In this document: positions 51,215-61,012 of the stretch, one piece after another
Numbering within the stretch: position 1 is the first letter of the stretch
Layout of the letters: each line of letters opens with the position of its first letter
Source: Deinococcus aquaedulcis
GTDB taxonomy: Bacteria > Deinococcota > Deinococci > Deinococcales > Deinococcaceae
DNA length: 64,000 bases
Assembly: GCF_019693445.1 (NCBI RefSeq)
Contig: NZ_JAHRBL010000003.1
Location: forward strand, 62,001 to 126,000
Reading direction: 5' to 3'
Made by a program: the position numbers and the translations under genes
Notes under the pieces: model-generated
What the model saw: only the letters and a program-made list of their open reading frames with translations
Database searches by the model: none
Told to the model about the DNA's origin: nothing

Positions 51215-52068
51215 GCGGCGAGCGGACAGAAGGCCAGCGCCCCGAGGGTCAGCGGCCAGAAGGCGCGCTGCCCGCTGCCGCTGGCGGGCGCCCCGGCGGC
51301 GCCCCCGGTGGCCGCCCGAAGATGATGGTGGACCTGGACCCCAGCGGGCAGGTGACGCAGAGAGAACCCGACCGCGCCCAGCGCCAGTTTCTGAACTACG
51401 CCTTTTTCAAGCTGGACCCCGCCTTTCGCCGCCTGCCCCACGCCGAGCGCGAGGAGTTGAAGGCCGAGTTCCTGGCCGCTGCCCAGGACTGGGTGGACGA
51501 GGCACAGGCCGAGCAGGGCCTGATTCAGCGGCCCTACTCGCTGGTGGGCGTGCGCGGCGACGTGGATTTCATGCTGTGGCGCATCGCTTTTGACGTGCGC
51601 GAGTTTCAGGATGCCCAGGCCCGGCTGAACCGCACCCGTCTGATGGGCTACCTGTCGCAGCCGTACAACTTCGTGTCCATGAACAAGCGCAGCCAGTATG
51701 TCAACCGCGTGGAGGGCAGCGGGCACGGTCTGGAAATTCTGCCGGGGCAGGGCAAATTCCTGTTCATCTACCCCTTCGTGAAAACGCGGGCGTGGTACGA
51801 CCTGACCCCCCACAGCCGCCAGGGCATGATGGACGAGCACATCTACGCCAGCGGCCCCTTCAAGGGCGTGCGCATCAACACCAGCTACTCCTACGGCATT
51901 GACGACCAGGAATTCGTGGTGAGCTTCGACTCCGACCACCCGCAGGAATTTGTGGATCTGGTGCACCGCCTGCGCTACACCGAAGCCAGCATGTACACCC
52001 TGCAGGACACGCCCATGTTCACCTGCGTGAAGAAAGACCTGGCCGAGGTCCTGAACGACCTGGGCTGA
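51211..52068 (+). CDS. chdC: HemQ/ChdC: chlorite-dismutase-family coproheme decarboxylase
   Basis: A 285-residue haem-binding protein of the chlorite dismutase family. It converts Fe-coproporphyrin III to protohaem in the coproporphyrin-dependent pathway of Gram-positive-type bacteria. Family pieces are [58 protein letters not shown] (with likely proximal haem ligand H210), and [47 protein letters not shown]. The first 45 residues are a Gly/Pro/Arg-rich leader not found in most homologues. The GTG start overlaps the AKR stop. A strong terminator follows. Confidence 0.92.
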
Positions 52069-52082
52069 AGCCAGCCGCTACC

Positions 52083-52117
52083 ACGTCCATCCCGGGACTG
52101 CCCTGGGATGGACGTTT
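52083..52117 (+). terminator. Intrinsic terminator of the AKR-chdC operon
   Basis: ACGTCCATCCC (52083-52093) pairs with GGGATGGACGT (52105-52115), ending in TTTT, 14 bases after the chdC stop. Confidence 0.9.
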
Positions 52118-52147
52118 TGCTGTTCAGGGCTCACACTCCTGCTCATC

Positions 52148-52552
52148 ATGACCGCCGATGCGCTCTTTACCGTTCCCCGCCTTCAGCCCGCAGAGGTTGG
52201 CGCGTGGGTGGACACCTGGCTGCGCCAACCGGGCGGCAATCTGGGGCTGGCCGATGGGCTGCGGCTAGCCCCTCGTCAGTGGGAAGGCCCGCTGCCGGTG
52301 GCTATTGCCGCCCTGCGGCGGGCCTGTGGGCCCGAACCCGAGATGGAATACCCGGAACCCACCGTGCGGTGGACCGCCCGGCTTGACGCGCTGATGCAGG
52401 CCCACCAGCGGGGAGCCCGCTTTGCCCCGCTGATCGTGCAGCGCCGGGGAGACGTGCTCTCCGTGCGCGACGGCAACCACCGCCTGGGGGCGCTGGAACA
52501 ACTTGGGGGAACCGAAGCCTGGGTGCTTATCTGGTCGGACGGCGTGGGCTGA
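52148..52552 (+). CDS. ParB-N-like (Srx fold) protein
   Basis: A 134-residue soluble protein. The C-terminal half, FAPLIVQRRGDVLSVRDGNHRLGALEQLGGTEAWVLIW, is the ParB/Srx nuclease-like fold with the DGNHR box that binds and hydrolyses CTP or contacts DNA in other members. The N-terminal half is unrecognised, with no HTH, so it is not a partition protein. The role is unknown; relatives occur as stand-alone genes. Between its terminator and the next gene lies a MITE copy. Confidence 0.72.
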   Translation: MTADALFTVPRLQPAEVGAWVDTWLRQPGGNLGLADGLRLAPRQWEGPLPVAIAALRRACGPEPEMEYPEPTVRWTARLDALMQAHQRGARFAPLIVQRRGDVLSVRDGNHRLGALEQLGGTEAWVLIWSDGVG

Positions 52553-52590
52553 GAACCACAAAAACCTGCGGCGGTACGTGACGACAGGCC

Positions 52591-52624
52591 AAAGGCCACA
52601 CCCTTCCGTCAGGGTGTGGCCTTT
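52591..52624. terminator. Perfect 14-bp stem terminator
   Basis: AAAGGCCACACCCT (52591-52604) and AGGGTGTGGCCTTT (52611-52624) flank a six-base loop. A and T runs at both ends make it suitable as a bidirectional terminator between convergent genes. Confidence 0.88.
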
Positions 52625-52657
52625 CCCCCTGCAGGCGAGCTCGGGGGGCAGATGGTT

Positions 52658-52838
52658 TCATACGGACTGCCGTCCATTTCCGTCACATCCAGAAAAGAAC
52701 TGGATGTTCCCCGCCTTTGGCGCTGTGCCAGCCCAATTCCCGGAAATCCGTGTTTTCTCCCTCTCCCTCTGCTGCGCAGCTGATTCAGTCCGGTCAAATA
52801 AATTCCGTAACACGTGACGGAATTTTCCGGAAGTCGTA

Positions 52839-52841
<3 letters not shown>
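52658..52841. mobile_element. MITE-like element, copy 2
   Basis: A 184-bp element similar over its full length to 29655-29837 (I estimate about 80% identity). The ends are TACGGACTGCCG and CGGAAGTCGTA inverted repeats flanked by TCA. The same internal hairpin pairs ACATCCAG (52685-52692) with CTGGATGT (52700-52707). Its right-hand TCA is the TGA stop of the threonine aldolase gene, exactly as copy 1 meets the kinase gene. Confidence 0.85.
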
Positions 52842-53852
<1,011 letters not shown>

Positions 53853-53859
53853 GGGCAGG

Positions 53860-53865
53860 ATGCTA
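53860..53865 (-). promoter_or_regulatory. -10 box TAGCAT, leaderless start
   Basis: TAGCAT on the minus strand lies seven bases before the ATG at 53852. Confidence 0.55.
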
Positions 53866-53886
53866 CGCCGGGCAGGGGGCCGTGGG

Positions 53887-55953
53887 TCAGGGGGCGTCCA
53901 GCCGGTTCAGCACCGCCGGCGGCACCGCTGGGTTCTGACGCAGGGCCGCCACCACCGCGCCCACCGGGTCCTCGGCCAGCCGGGCGGCGATGAGGGGCGG
54001 CAGGTCTGGGCGGGCTGCCACCTGCGCGCGGGTTTCGGGGCGCAGGTGGCGGGGCGTGACCAGTTTCTCCCACAGGTCCAGCGTCATGTGCGGCGAATCC
54101 AGGACGTGCATCACCAGCCCGTCCTCGCCCCACAGGCTGTTCCAGAACGAAAAGCGTTTCAGGCGCTGCATGATCAGGTCGCGCAGCATGGCCCCTGTGA
54201 AGTGGGGGTGCCGCAGCAGGGCGCCGTCGTGGGGCGACACCACCAGCCGGGCCAGGACCTCGGGCGGGGTGTGGGGGTCGGCGATCAGGGTTTCGATGGC
54301 CGCGCCGCCCAGGGCCCGCACCTGCTCCACCAGCGGTGAAGAGGGCGTCTGTGGATTCTGCGCCAGGGCCAGCAGGGTTTCCCCCGTGGCGAACTCGCTG
54401 TACACGCCCAGCAGCGGCGCTGGAATGGGGTCTTTGGTGTGCAGGTAGGGGTTGAGCACGCCGTGGCCCAGCCGCCGCAGGACCGTGCGGGCCACCGCTG
54501 GCGGCAAAGCAGGGTTGCGCAGCAACGTTTCGGCCACCCAGGCGGCCGGGTCGTCGGCCAGCCTCTGGGCCTGCGCAGGACCAGGCGGCAGATGCAGCGC
54601 CGCCTGGGCCCGGACCTGCTCGCTGGGGTCGGCCACCAGGGCTGCGGTCACGTCCTCGGGTAAGCCGGTAGGCTTGGCCAGAGAAGGCACGCTGGCCCGC
54701 AGGTCCTCTTCTGGACGTTGTGCCAGCCGCCGCAGCACCTCCGCTGAAAGGCCACCCCGCTCCGAAAGCCGGTAGGTGGCGATGGGCCCCGTCTCGATCA
54801 GGCGCAGCAGGTCGTCGTCGGTGACTTCTGGACGGTGCACGACCACATAGGCCTGCTGCGGCTGATTCAGCAGGAAGGCCAGCACGTCGGGGTGCAGATT
54901 GGGCGCATGCCCCAGCGCCCACAGGGCATTTCTCTGGTGCGGGCTGTGGGCCACCCGCCACTGCTCGGCCAGGGGCCAGGCCGGGTTGTAGGGCTCTTCC
55001 TTCTCTTCCATACGTTCCCGCACCGCCATCTGCACGTCCTCGTCGGGGTCAGCGGCCAGCACGGCCAGGGCCTGTGCGGGCGTGGCGGCGTGCCGGGCAA
55101 TGCGCGCGCGCAGGTAGGGATCGGGGTCAGCCAGCCACCGGGACAGCAGCGCCCACGGGGCATCCTGGGCCTGGGCGATGGCCCGGCGGGTTTCGGGCCC
55201 CTCCACCCCACCCAGGGCGTCCAGCAGGGGTTCGCGCACTTCTGGCGGGCAGGCGGGGTTGTTCAGCACGGCCAGCGGAAAAGGCCACTGCGGCGCGCGG
55301 GCCAGTTCACGCAGCGCCGCGCCCGGGGTGCTGGGGTTGCGGGCGACGGCCAGCCGTACGCTGGTCCAGGAGCTGCGCGACAACGCATCCAGGGTGCGCG
55401 GCAGGGTCCGGGGGTTCTGGGCCTGCTGCTGCTCTGCCTCAAAGGCTGCGTGGCCCCGGCGTGAACCCATGGAGGACATCACTTCAAACACCAGATCTCC
55501 GTGCAGGGGCAGCAGCCACTCGTCGGGAATCGCCGGGTTCAGTGCCGCCGCGCGGCGCACGCTGGGGTCGGGATGGGCCACCCAGGCCTGCACCTGCGCC
55601 TGGGAAGGCGCCGTGGCCGCCGCCACCTCCAGCACCAGCTCTTCGTTGCCCTCAAAACGCACGGCATACGTGCCGTTCAGCGAATCGCCCGCCAGATACG
55701 TCACCTCGCCGAATGGAGCAATGAGGCCCGTGCCCAGGTCCCACAGGTAGGCGCTCTGGCCGGGCAGGTCGGCGTGCTCCACGGCCTCCTCTACCTCCCG
55801 CCGGAGGTCATGGTCCAGCGGCACGGCGCGCCCCTGTCCGTCCAGGGCCTGCACCTCATAGCGCGTTTCGTCCTCGTGCCACAGGTACGCCAGCCGCACG
55901 CGGGCCACGCCCAGGCGCGCCAGCTTGTGGGCAAAACCCGCTGGAATGGTCAC
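53887..55953 (-). CDS. Long helical repeat protein (variant leucine-rich/HEAT-like)
   Basis: A 688-residue protein made largely of short helical repeats after an N-terminal beta-rich domain (about 1-145) that opens [28 protein letters not shown]. The repeat unit reads roughly as [37 protein letters not shown], close to the LRV pattern of Asn-Pro-x-x-Pro-Pro plus two helices. I count about 12-15 units up to the C-terminus ([14 protein letters not shown]). No enzyme motif is seen; a scaffold or binding role is likely. The GTG start overlaps the preceding small gene by four bases, so the pair is coupled. Confidence 0.7.
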   Translation of the reverse strand: MTIPAGFAHKLARLGVARVRLAYLWHEDETRYEVQALDGQGRAVPLDHDLRREVEEAVEHADLPGQSAYLWDLGTGLIAPFGEVTYLAGDSLNGTYAVRFEGNEELVLEVAAATAPSQAQVQAWVAHPDPSVRRAAALNPAIPDEWLLPLHGDLVFEVMSSMGSRRGHAAFEAEQQQAQNPRTLPRTLDALSRSSWTSVRLAVARNPSTPGAALRELARAPQWPFPLAVLNNPACPPEVREPLLDALGGVEGPETRRAIAQAQDAPWALLSRWLADPDPYLRARIARHAATPAQALAVLAADPDEDVQMAVRERMEEKEEPYNPAWPLAEQWRVAHSPHQRNALWALGHAPNLHPDVLAFLLNQPQQAYVVVHRPEVTDDDLLRLIETGPIATYRLSERGGLSAEVLRRLAQRPEEDLRASVPSLAKPTGLPEDVTAALVADPSEQVRAQAALHLPPGPAQAQRLADDPAAWVAETLLRNPALPPAVARTVLRRLGHGVLNPYLHTKDPIPAPLLGVYSEFATGETLLALAQNPQTPSSPLVEQVRALGGAAIETLIADPHTPPEVLARLVVSPHDGALLRHPHFTGAMLRDLIMQRLKRFSFWNSLWGEDGLVMHVLDSPHMTLDLWEKLVTPRHLRPETRAQVAARPDLPPLIAARLAEDPVGAVVAALRQNPAVPPAVLNRLDAP

Positions 55954-56303
55954 AGCCCGTCCTCCTCGCTCAGGCGCGCGGCGCCCCGGGTCATCCAGGG
56001 GCGCAGGGGCAGATCGCCCAGCCAGTCCTGCACGGTGGGAATCTCGCCGCCCATGTCTTCACGCACATGCTGCTCGCCAATCAGCCGCACGGGCACCTGG
56101 CGGCCATTGCCCAGGGTCAGGGTGACGCCAAAGACCTGCTCGCACAGAAAGATGCCAAAACTGGAGTGCAGCAGCGCGCGGTGGCGGGCGTCCGGCAGGT
56201 GGGCCTTGGTCTGGTCGAACCAGTTGTGAATGGGCAGATACTCCTCCGGCTGCCCGCCAAAACGGCGGGCCGAACTGACCGCGTGGTGGTACGGGTGCGC
56301 CAT
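55950..56303 (-). CDS. Small conserved hypothetical protein opening MAHPYHHA
   Basis: A 117-residue protein opening MAHPYHHAVSSARRFGGQPEEYLPIHNWFDQTK, with RHRALLHSSFGIFLCEQVFG and VRLIGEQHVREDMGGEIPTVQDWL. It matches, from memory, an uncharacterised family I associate with DUF6915. Conserved His, Glu and Asp residues suggest metal binding, but this is a guess. It is first in an operon with the long repeat protein (GTGA overlap). TTAAGT lies six bases before the ATG. Confidence 0.7.
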   Translation of the reverse strand: MAHPYHHAVSSARRFGGQPEEYLPIHNWFDQTKAHLPDARHRALLHSSFGIFLCEQVFGVTLTLGNGRQVPVRLIGEQHVREDMGGEIPTVQDWLGDLPLRPWMTRGAARLSEEDGL

Positions 56304-56309
56304 GGCCCC

Positions 56310-56315
56310 ACTTAA
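56310..56315 (-). promoter_or_regulatory. -10 box TTAAGT
   Basis: TTAAGT, one base off TANNNT, lies six bases before the ATG at 56303 on the minus strand. Confidence 0.4.
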
Positions 56316-56475
56316 TCACGTGGCAGGACACCGGTGAGGGGCTGGCGACCGCCCATCACCGCACCCCTGGCGCACCGAGCTGCCGGGGAACGTGCGCCGG
56401 GTGGCCCCTCCCCTGTTGCCTTCGCGGTGGGCACATCCCAGGCCCTGACGCTGCCGATGGCCGCTGCCCCTCCTG

Positions 56476-56481
56476 TACGCT
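56476..56481 (+). promoter_or_regulatory. -10 box TACGCT, leaderless start
   Basis: TACGCT lies seven bases before the ATG at 56489. Confidence 0.55.
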
Positions 56482-56488
56482 GTCGGGC

Positions 56489-57166
56489 ATGGCGCCTTCC
56501 GAGGGGTTCTTGCAGGCACTGGGCGCGGGTGTTCTTGCCGCACTGCTCCTGTTCGGCGTTCGCGCGGCCCGCAGCGGGACCGGAAGGCCGCGCCCCACCC
56601 GGGAACAGAAAGCCGAGGCGCGGCGGCAGCGACAGCGCCGCGACGCGCATGTTCGCGAGGTCATGCGCCCCGGCCTCATTCAGGCCGCCTTCAGCCGTGA
56701 CCCCGTGACCCGTGGCGACTGGGACGTGTTTCCCTGGACATTGCTGCTCGTTGAACAGGACCTCCCGGTCTCGACTGTCCTGCGCGCCGCCATGGCGGGC
56801 ACCCCGGCGCCCTCTGGTGGGGCGCCGAGCACGTGGCTCATTCGCCTGTATGAGCAATTGGAAGAACCCACGCGGTCGCCGGGCGGCCCGCTGACCCGTG
56901 ACGGCCGGGTGCACGTGACCGATGTGGCCGTGGTAGGGGCGCTGTGGGACGGCCCCCGCCTGTTGGTCCCGGACTTTGCCGTCTCCAGGGTCGGTCGCGC
57001 CCTCCTGCACGCCCACGATCACGGCCAGGAAGACCCCGAGGCGCTCTATCAGGCCCAGAGGACCTGCCCCAACCCCCGGGAGGAATCCACTGACCGCTCC
57101 TACACGTATGACCCGGACAAGGTTGGGCCCCCGCAGAGAAGGCTGGTCAAGGGTTCACAGCCGTAG
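56489..57166 (+). CDS. Membrane-anchored hypothetical protein
   Basis: A 225-residue protein I do not recognise. An N-terminal TM helix (FLQALGAGVLAALLLFGVRAA, 7-27) is followed by a very basic stretch (PRPTREQKAEARRQRQRRDAH). The remaining cytosolic region includes RGDWDVFPWTLLLVEQDLPVSTVL and VHVTDVAVVGALWDGPRLLVPDFA. There is no catalytic signature. A leaderless promoter sets the start. A short hairpin (57195-57210) lies after the stop, between it and the convergent EF-G-like gene. Confidence 0.6.
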   Translation: MAPSEGFLQALGAGVLAALLLFGVRAARSGTGRPRPTREQKAEARRQRQRRDAHVREVMRPGLIQAAFSRDPVTRGDWDVFPWTLLLVEQDLPVSTVLRAAMAGTPAPSGGAPSTWLIRLYEQLEEPTRSPGGPLTRDGRVHVTDVAVVGALWDGPRLLVPDFAVSRVGRALLHAHDHGQEDPEALYQAQRTCPNPREESTDRSYTYDPDKVGPPQRRLVKGSQP

Positions 57167-57239
57167 GCCAATGAAAGCGGTCCGTTCCGTCCCAGGGGGC
57201 TGACGCCCCCGCGTGGCAGCCACAGTTGACCCACCACCG

Positions 57240-59258
57240 CTATGCGCCGGCCAGTTCGCCTTTGCGCTCCTCGATGATCTTTTTCGCCAGGTGGTCGGGC
57301 ACCGGCTGATACCCGTGCGCCTTCACGCTGAAGGCCCCCCGGTCGCCGGTCATCGAGCGCAGGTCTGCGCTGTACGTCTGCAGCTCTGCCTGCGGCACGA
57401 TGGCGGTCACGGTGATCACGGTGCCGCTGGTGTCCATGCCCTGCACGCGGGCGCGGCGGGTTTGCAGGTCACTGATCAGGTCGCCGGTGAAGGTGGCGGG
57501 CGCCCGCACCCTGAGCTGCCAGACCGGTTCCAGCAGGCCGGGCCGCGCGCCCTCCAGAGCATTTTTCAGGGCCAGGCTGCCGGCCGTGCGAAAGGCGATG
57601 TCGCTGCTGTCCACATCGTGGTAACTGCCGTCGAGCACCGTCACATGCACGTCCTGAAGAGGGTAGCCCGCCAGCGAGCCCCGGAGCATGGCGTCCTGAA
57701 TCCCCTTTTCGATGCTGGGCAGGTACTTGCCGGGAATGGCCCCACCGACCACGGCGCTGCGAAAGGCAAAGCCCTCGCCGGGTTCAATCCGGATACGGCA
57801 GTCGCCGTACTGCCCGTGGCCGCCACTTTGCTTCCGGTGTTTGCCCTGCGCCTCGCACGGGGCGTGAATGGTTTCCCGGTACGGAATGCGGGGCGTGCTG
57901 GTCTTCACGTTCACGCCCAGGGCCGCCAGTTTCTCCACGGCGATGCCCAGGTGCATGTCGCCCATACCCGAGAGCAGCTGCTCGCCGGTCTGGGGCTCCC
58001 GGACAAAATGCAGGGTGGGGTCTTCCTCGCGCAGGCGGGCCAGGGCCGCGCCCAGCTTGTCCTCGTCGGCGCGGGTAACTGGGGAGATGGCCAGCGTGTG
58101 GGCGGGGTCCGGCAGCCACAGCGGGTCGTAGGTGATGGGCTGGGCCGGGTCGGCCAGGGTGTCGCCCGCGTGCAGGTCGGCCAGCTTGGTCAGCACGCCA
58201 ATGCTGCCAGCGGGCAGTTCGCCCACCTCGGTCAGGTCCTTGCCGCTGGGCACGTACAGGTGCAGAATGCGCAGCTCCCGGTCCTGGGACGTGTTGCGCA
58301 CGGTGTCGCCGGGGCGCAGGGTGCCGCTCCAGACCCGCACGTAGGCCAGCTTGCCCACAAAGGGGTCCACAGACACCCGCCACACCCGCGCGCTGAACGG
58401 GGCGTCGGGCAGGGGCTCGCGGGTCTGGCCGTCCACGCCGGTCAGCGGGCCCCGCTCGCGGGCCGAGCGCAGGCCCTGGACCATCAGCCGCGCCAGGATG
58501 TCCACGCCCACGCCACTGTGGGCACTGACGGGCACGACCGGGTAGAGGGCACCCGCATGCACCGCGCGCACAAAGGCCGCCTGAAGTTCCTCGGTGCCAA
58601 TGGCCTCGCCGTCCAGGTAACGGGCCATGAGGTCGTCGTCGCTTTCCACAATGGCGTCGGTCAGGGCTTCACGGGCCTCGCGCAGGGCCGGGTGCAGCGC
58701 GGGGGGAATGTCCTGCGGGGGGCTGGCCTCGCCAGTCAGCACGTCTACCACGCCGGCAAAGCCTGCCCCCTGGCCCAGGGGCAGCCACGCGGCGGCCACC
58801 GGTCCCCCCAGACTGGCTTTCAGATCGGCCAGAACGGCAAAGAAGTCCGCGCGCTCCCGGTCCATCTTGTTCACCACGACCAGCCGGGGCATCTCGAAGC
58901 GGTCGGCGGTGGCCCACACCCGCTCGGTGCCCACCTCCACGCCGCCCAGGGCGCTGAGCACCACCATGACGCTGTCGGCGGCGCGGATTCCGCCGCGAAT
59001 CTCCCGCACGAAGTCCGCGTAGCCCGGCGTATCCAGCAGCGTGATATCGGTGCCGTCACACGACAGGCGCAGCACCCCGGTCTGAATGGAAAAGCCGTGC
59101 GCCTTTTCGGCGTCGGTGTGGTCGCTGTGGGCGGTGCCGTCTTCCACGCGACCGGCGCGGGCAATGGCTCCGCAATGAAAAAGCAGGGCCTCAGACAGGG
59201 TCGTCTTTCCAGCGCTGCTGTGCCCAGCAAGACTGACAACGCGAACGGGCATGGACAT
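57240..59258 (-). CDS. EF-G paralogue (translation-factor GTPase)
   Basis: A 672-residue translational GTPase of the EF-G/TetM family. G1 is [10 protein letters not shown] where canonical EF-G has AHIDAGKTT, G3 is DTPGYADF and G4 NKMD. Domain II follows ([26 protein letters not shown]), then domain III, and domain IV with [27 protein letters not shown], ending in a domain V. The altered G1 and slightly short length mark it as the second, EF-G2-like copy and not the essential fusA. The role is unknown. ATG 59258 is chosen because the G domain begins at once; the longer open frame upstream is Pro/Arg-rich. Confidence 0.88.
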   Translation of the reverse strand: MSMPVRVVSLAGHSSAGKTTLSEALLFHCGAIARAGRVEDGTAHSDHTDAEKAHGFSIQTGVLRLSCDGTDITLLDTPGYADFVREIRGGIRAADSVMVVLSALGGVEVGTERVWATADRFEMPRLVVVNKMDRERADFFAVLADLKASLGGPVAAAWLPLGQGAGFAGVVDVLTGEASPPQDIPPALHPALREAREALTDAIVESDDDLMARYLDGEAIGTEELQAAFVRAVHAGALYPVVPVSAHSGVGVDILARLMVQGLRSARERGPLTGVDGQTREPLPDAPFSARVWRVSVDPFVGKLAYVRVWSGTLRPGDTVRNTSQDRELRILHLYVPSGKDLTEVGELPAGSIGVLTKLADLHAGDTLADPAQPITYDPLWLPDPAHTLAISPVTRADEDKLGAALARLREEDPTLHFVREPQTGEQLLSGMGDMHLGIAVEKLAALGVNVKTSTPRIPYRETIHAPCEAQGKHRKQSGGHGQYGDCRIRIEPGEGFAFRSAVVGGAIPGKYLPSIEKGIQDAMLRGSLAGYPLQDVHVTVLDGSYHDVDSSDIAFRTAGSLALKNALEGARPGLLEPVWQLRVRAPATFTGDLISDLQTRRARVQGMDTSGTVITVTAIVPQAELQTYSADLRSMTGDRGAFSVKAHGYQPVPDHLAKKIIEERKGELAGA

Positions 59259-59912
59259 CACCAGACCTTTCCCGGGTCCTGGCCCCGGGGGCAAAGGAGG
59301 AGAAAGCCTGCGAACGCACGCCAACGGCAGAAGGGGGGTGTTGTGCGTGGAGTGTAAGCCTTTTTGCAGGCGAAGCGGGGCACGGGCCACGGCGAAGCGG
59401 CCGAGGTGTGGCCCCACACACCACCCGGAAGGCAACGGAAGGCCAGCCCAGCCCCGTCCTGGCCGCGCGCTTCATGGCGCGCGCGGGGGTGCCGCCTGCC
59501 CCCCAAGGAGGATGCCCCTGTTCCGGCGGCTCGGCCTTGTGCTGGCCACCTGCCTGACGCTGTCCCCCGCCCCGGCGGCCCCACCGCCCAGGACGCCATG
59601 CTGAAAAACGTACAGAGCGCCGGGAACCTGGTCCGCCTGACACTCGATGACGTCACGGAAGCCGCGTTTCCCCTGACCGGAGGCCCTTTGGCTTCAGCCC
59701 CTCTCTGGCCCCCCATCCCGTTGTCCCTGCGCCAGGGAGAGGTGCGGGGGCTGGAGGCCCTCCACACCTTCCCGGGGCTTCTGAGCTGGGGCGCGGCCCC
59801 CAGACCAGCAGCGGCACCCGCCCACCGGGTCTGGGACCACCACCCGCAGCGAGGGGGGGACTGCAGGTGCCCCTGCCTTCCTCATGGGCCGCAGGTACAG
59901 TGGGGGCCAGAG
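59259..59912. other. Long gap with possible decayed gene
   Basis: This 654-base stretch holds no convincing intact gene. AAGGAGG (59505-59511) directly precedes ATG 59512, which opens 30 codons resembling a signal peptide (FRRLGLVLATCLTLSPAPAA) and then stops. A different frame from 59598 continues with protein-like sequence (MLKNVQSAGNLVRLTLDD) before turning to low-complexity. This looks like a frameshifted remnant of an exported protein gene. The left part should hold the EF-G-like gene's promoter; none is clear. Confidence 0.35.
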
Positions 59913-60986
59913 ATGACGGCAGGTACAGGGCAGCAGAGCGGCGCGTGGGCACGGGTGCACGCCGCGCTGGAACTTGGACGCCCGGACGAGGCGGCGCGGC
60001 TGCTGTCACTCCTCCTGGCTGCTGAGCCTGACAATGCCGCGCTGTGGATTCTGCTCAGCAAGGCGCACCATGACGCCCACCGCTACCCAGAGGCCCTGAA
60101 CGCGGCAGAGCGGGGCCTGCGTGCCGATCCCCAGAGCAGCCAGGCCCTGTATTACCGGGCGCTGGGGCTGTGGAATGCCAGGGTCCGGGGCCAGAACCTG
60201 CGCCGCCGGGCGGTCCGGGGGCAGGCGCAGGCGGCCCAGGCAAGTTTGCGCGAGGCGCTGCGCCTGGAACCTTTTCATGTGGGGTACCACGTCACGCTGG
60301 CCAGCCTGCTGCTGCAGACCAGGGATCTGGCGCCGGCCGAGGCGCACCTGCGGCAGGCCCTGGCGCTTGACCCGGCCCACACAGCGGCGCTGCTGACCCT
60401 GGCCGAACTCGCCCTGCAGCGGAAAAACGCCGCCGAGGCCCTGGCCCTGGCGCAGCGGGTACTGGCCCAGGAGCCGGACTCGGTGGCGGCGCTGGGCATC
60501 CTGGCCTGGGCCCAGTTGCGGCAGAACGAGCCGCATGCGGCGCTGCGCACGGCGCTGAACGGTCTCAGGATGTCGCCGGCCGACCCCGGGGCGCAGGCGT
60601 ATTTCACGGCCCTGACGCACGCCTACCTGCCCCGGCCCATGGCACGGGGCAGCTGGGTCTGGCGCGTGGCGGTGGTGCCGCAGGTCGGGGTGGTCCTCCT
60701 GCCGCTGCTGGCCGCTGGGCTTGGCGCGCGCAATGTCTGGCGTTACCGGCGCCTGCCCCCGGACCTGCGCGGCGCCGTGGCACGCATCCGGCCCCTGCGG
60801 CGCGAACAGGGGGCCCTGCTGGCTATGACGCTGAGCGCCTTGCTGCTGGTTGTGGCGGCCGGCACACCGGACCGGGACACAGCAGGCGTCCTGCTGGGCT
60901 TGGCCAGCACCCTGCTGTGTGGCGTCACGCTGTACTGGCTGGGCTGGCAGGTCTGGAAACGGCTCAGACGACCCCGGCACCCCTGA
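59913..60986 (+). CDS. TPR protein with C-terminal membrane helices
   Basis: A 357-residue protein. Residues about 10-250 are TPR repeats (HAALELGRPDEAARLLSLLLAAEPDNAALWILL; ALNAAERGLRADPQSSQALYYRAL; and others). The C-terminus has three TM helices (VVPQVGVVLLPLLAAGLGA; LLAMTLSALLLVVAAGT; VLLGLASTLLCGVTLYWLGW). It ends 26 bases before the TPR-AAA+ gene in the same direction, so the two probably work together at the membrane. The start is uncertain: the frame is open far upstream, but ATG 59913 begins the TPR part. TACAGT 12 bases before it is a weak -10. Confidence 0.72.
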   Translation: MTAGTGQQSGAWARVHAALELGRPDEAARLLSLLLAAEPDNAALWILLSKAHHDAHRYPEALNAAERGLRADPQSSQALYYRALGLWNARVRGQNLRRRAVRGQAQAAQASLREALRLEPFHVGYHVTLASLLLQTRDLAPAEAHLRQALALDPAHTAALLTLAELALQRKNAAEALALAQRVLAQEPDSVAALGILAWAQLRQNEPHAALRTALNGLRMSPADPGAQAYFTALTHAYLPRPMARGSWVWRVAVVPQVGVVLLPLLAAGLGARNVWRYRRLPPDLRGAVARIRPLRREQGALLAMTLSALLLVVAAGTPDRDTAGVLLGLASTLLCGVTLYWLGWQVWKRLRRPRHP

Positions 60987-61012
60987 GACACAGCACCCCC
61001 GAGGAGAGAAAC

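Noticed and set aside
57780..57800. GGTTCAATCC resembling a tRNA T-loop
   Set aside because: It lies inside the EF-G-like gene and has no acceptor, D or anticodon arm around it. No other tRNA-like arrangement was seen.
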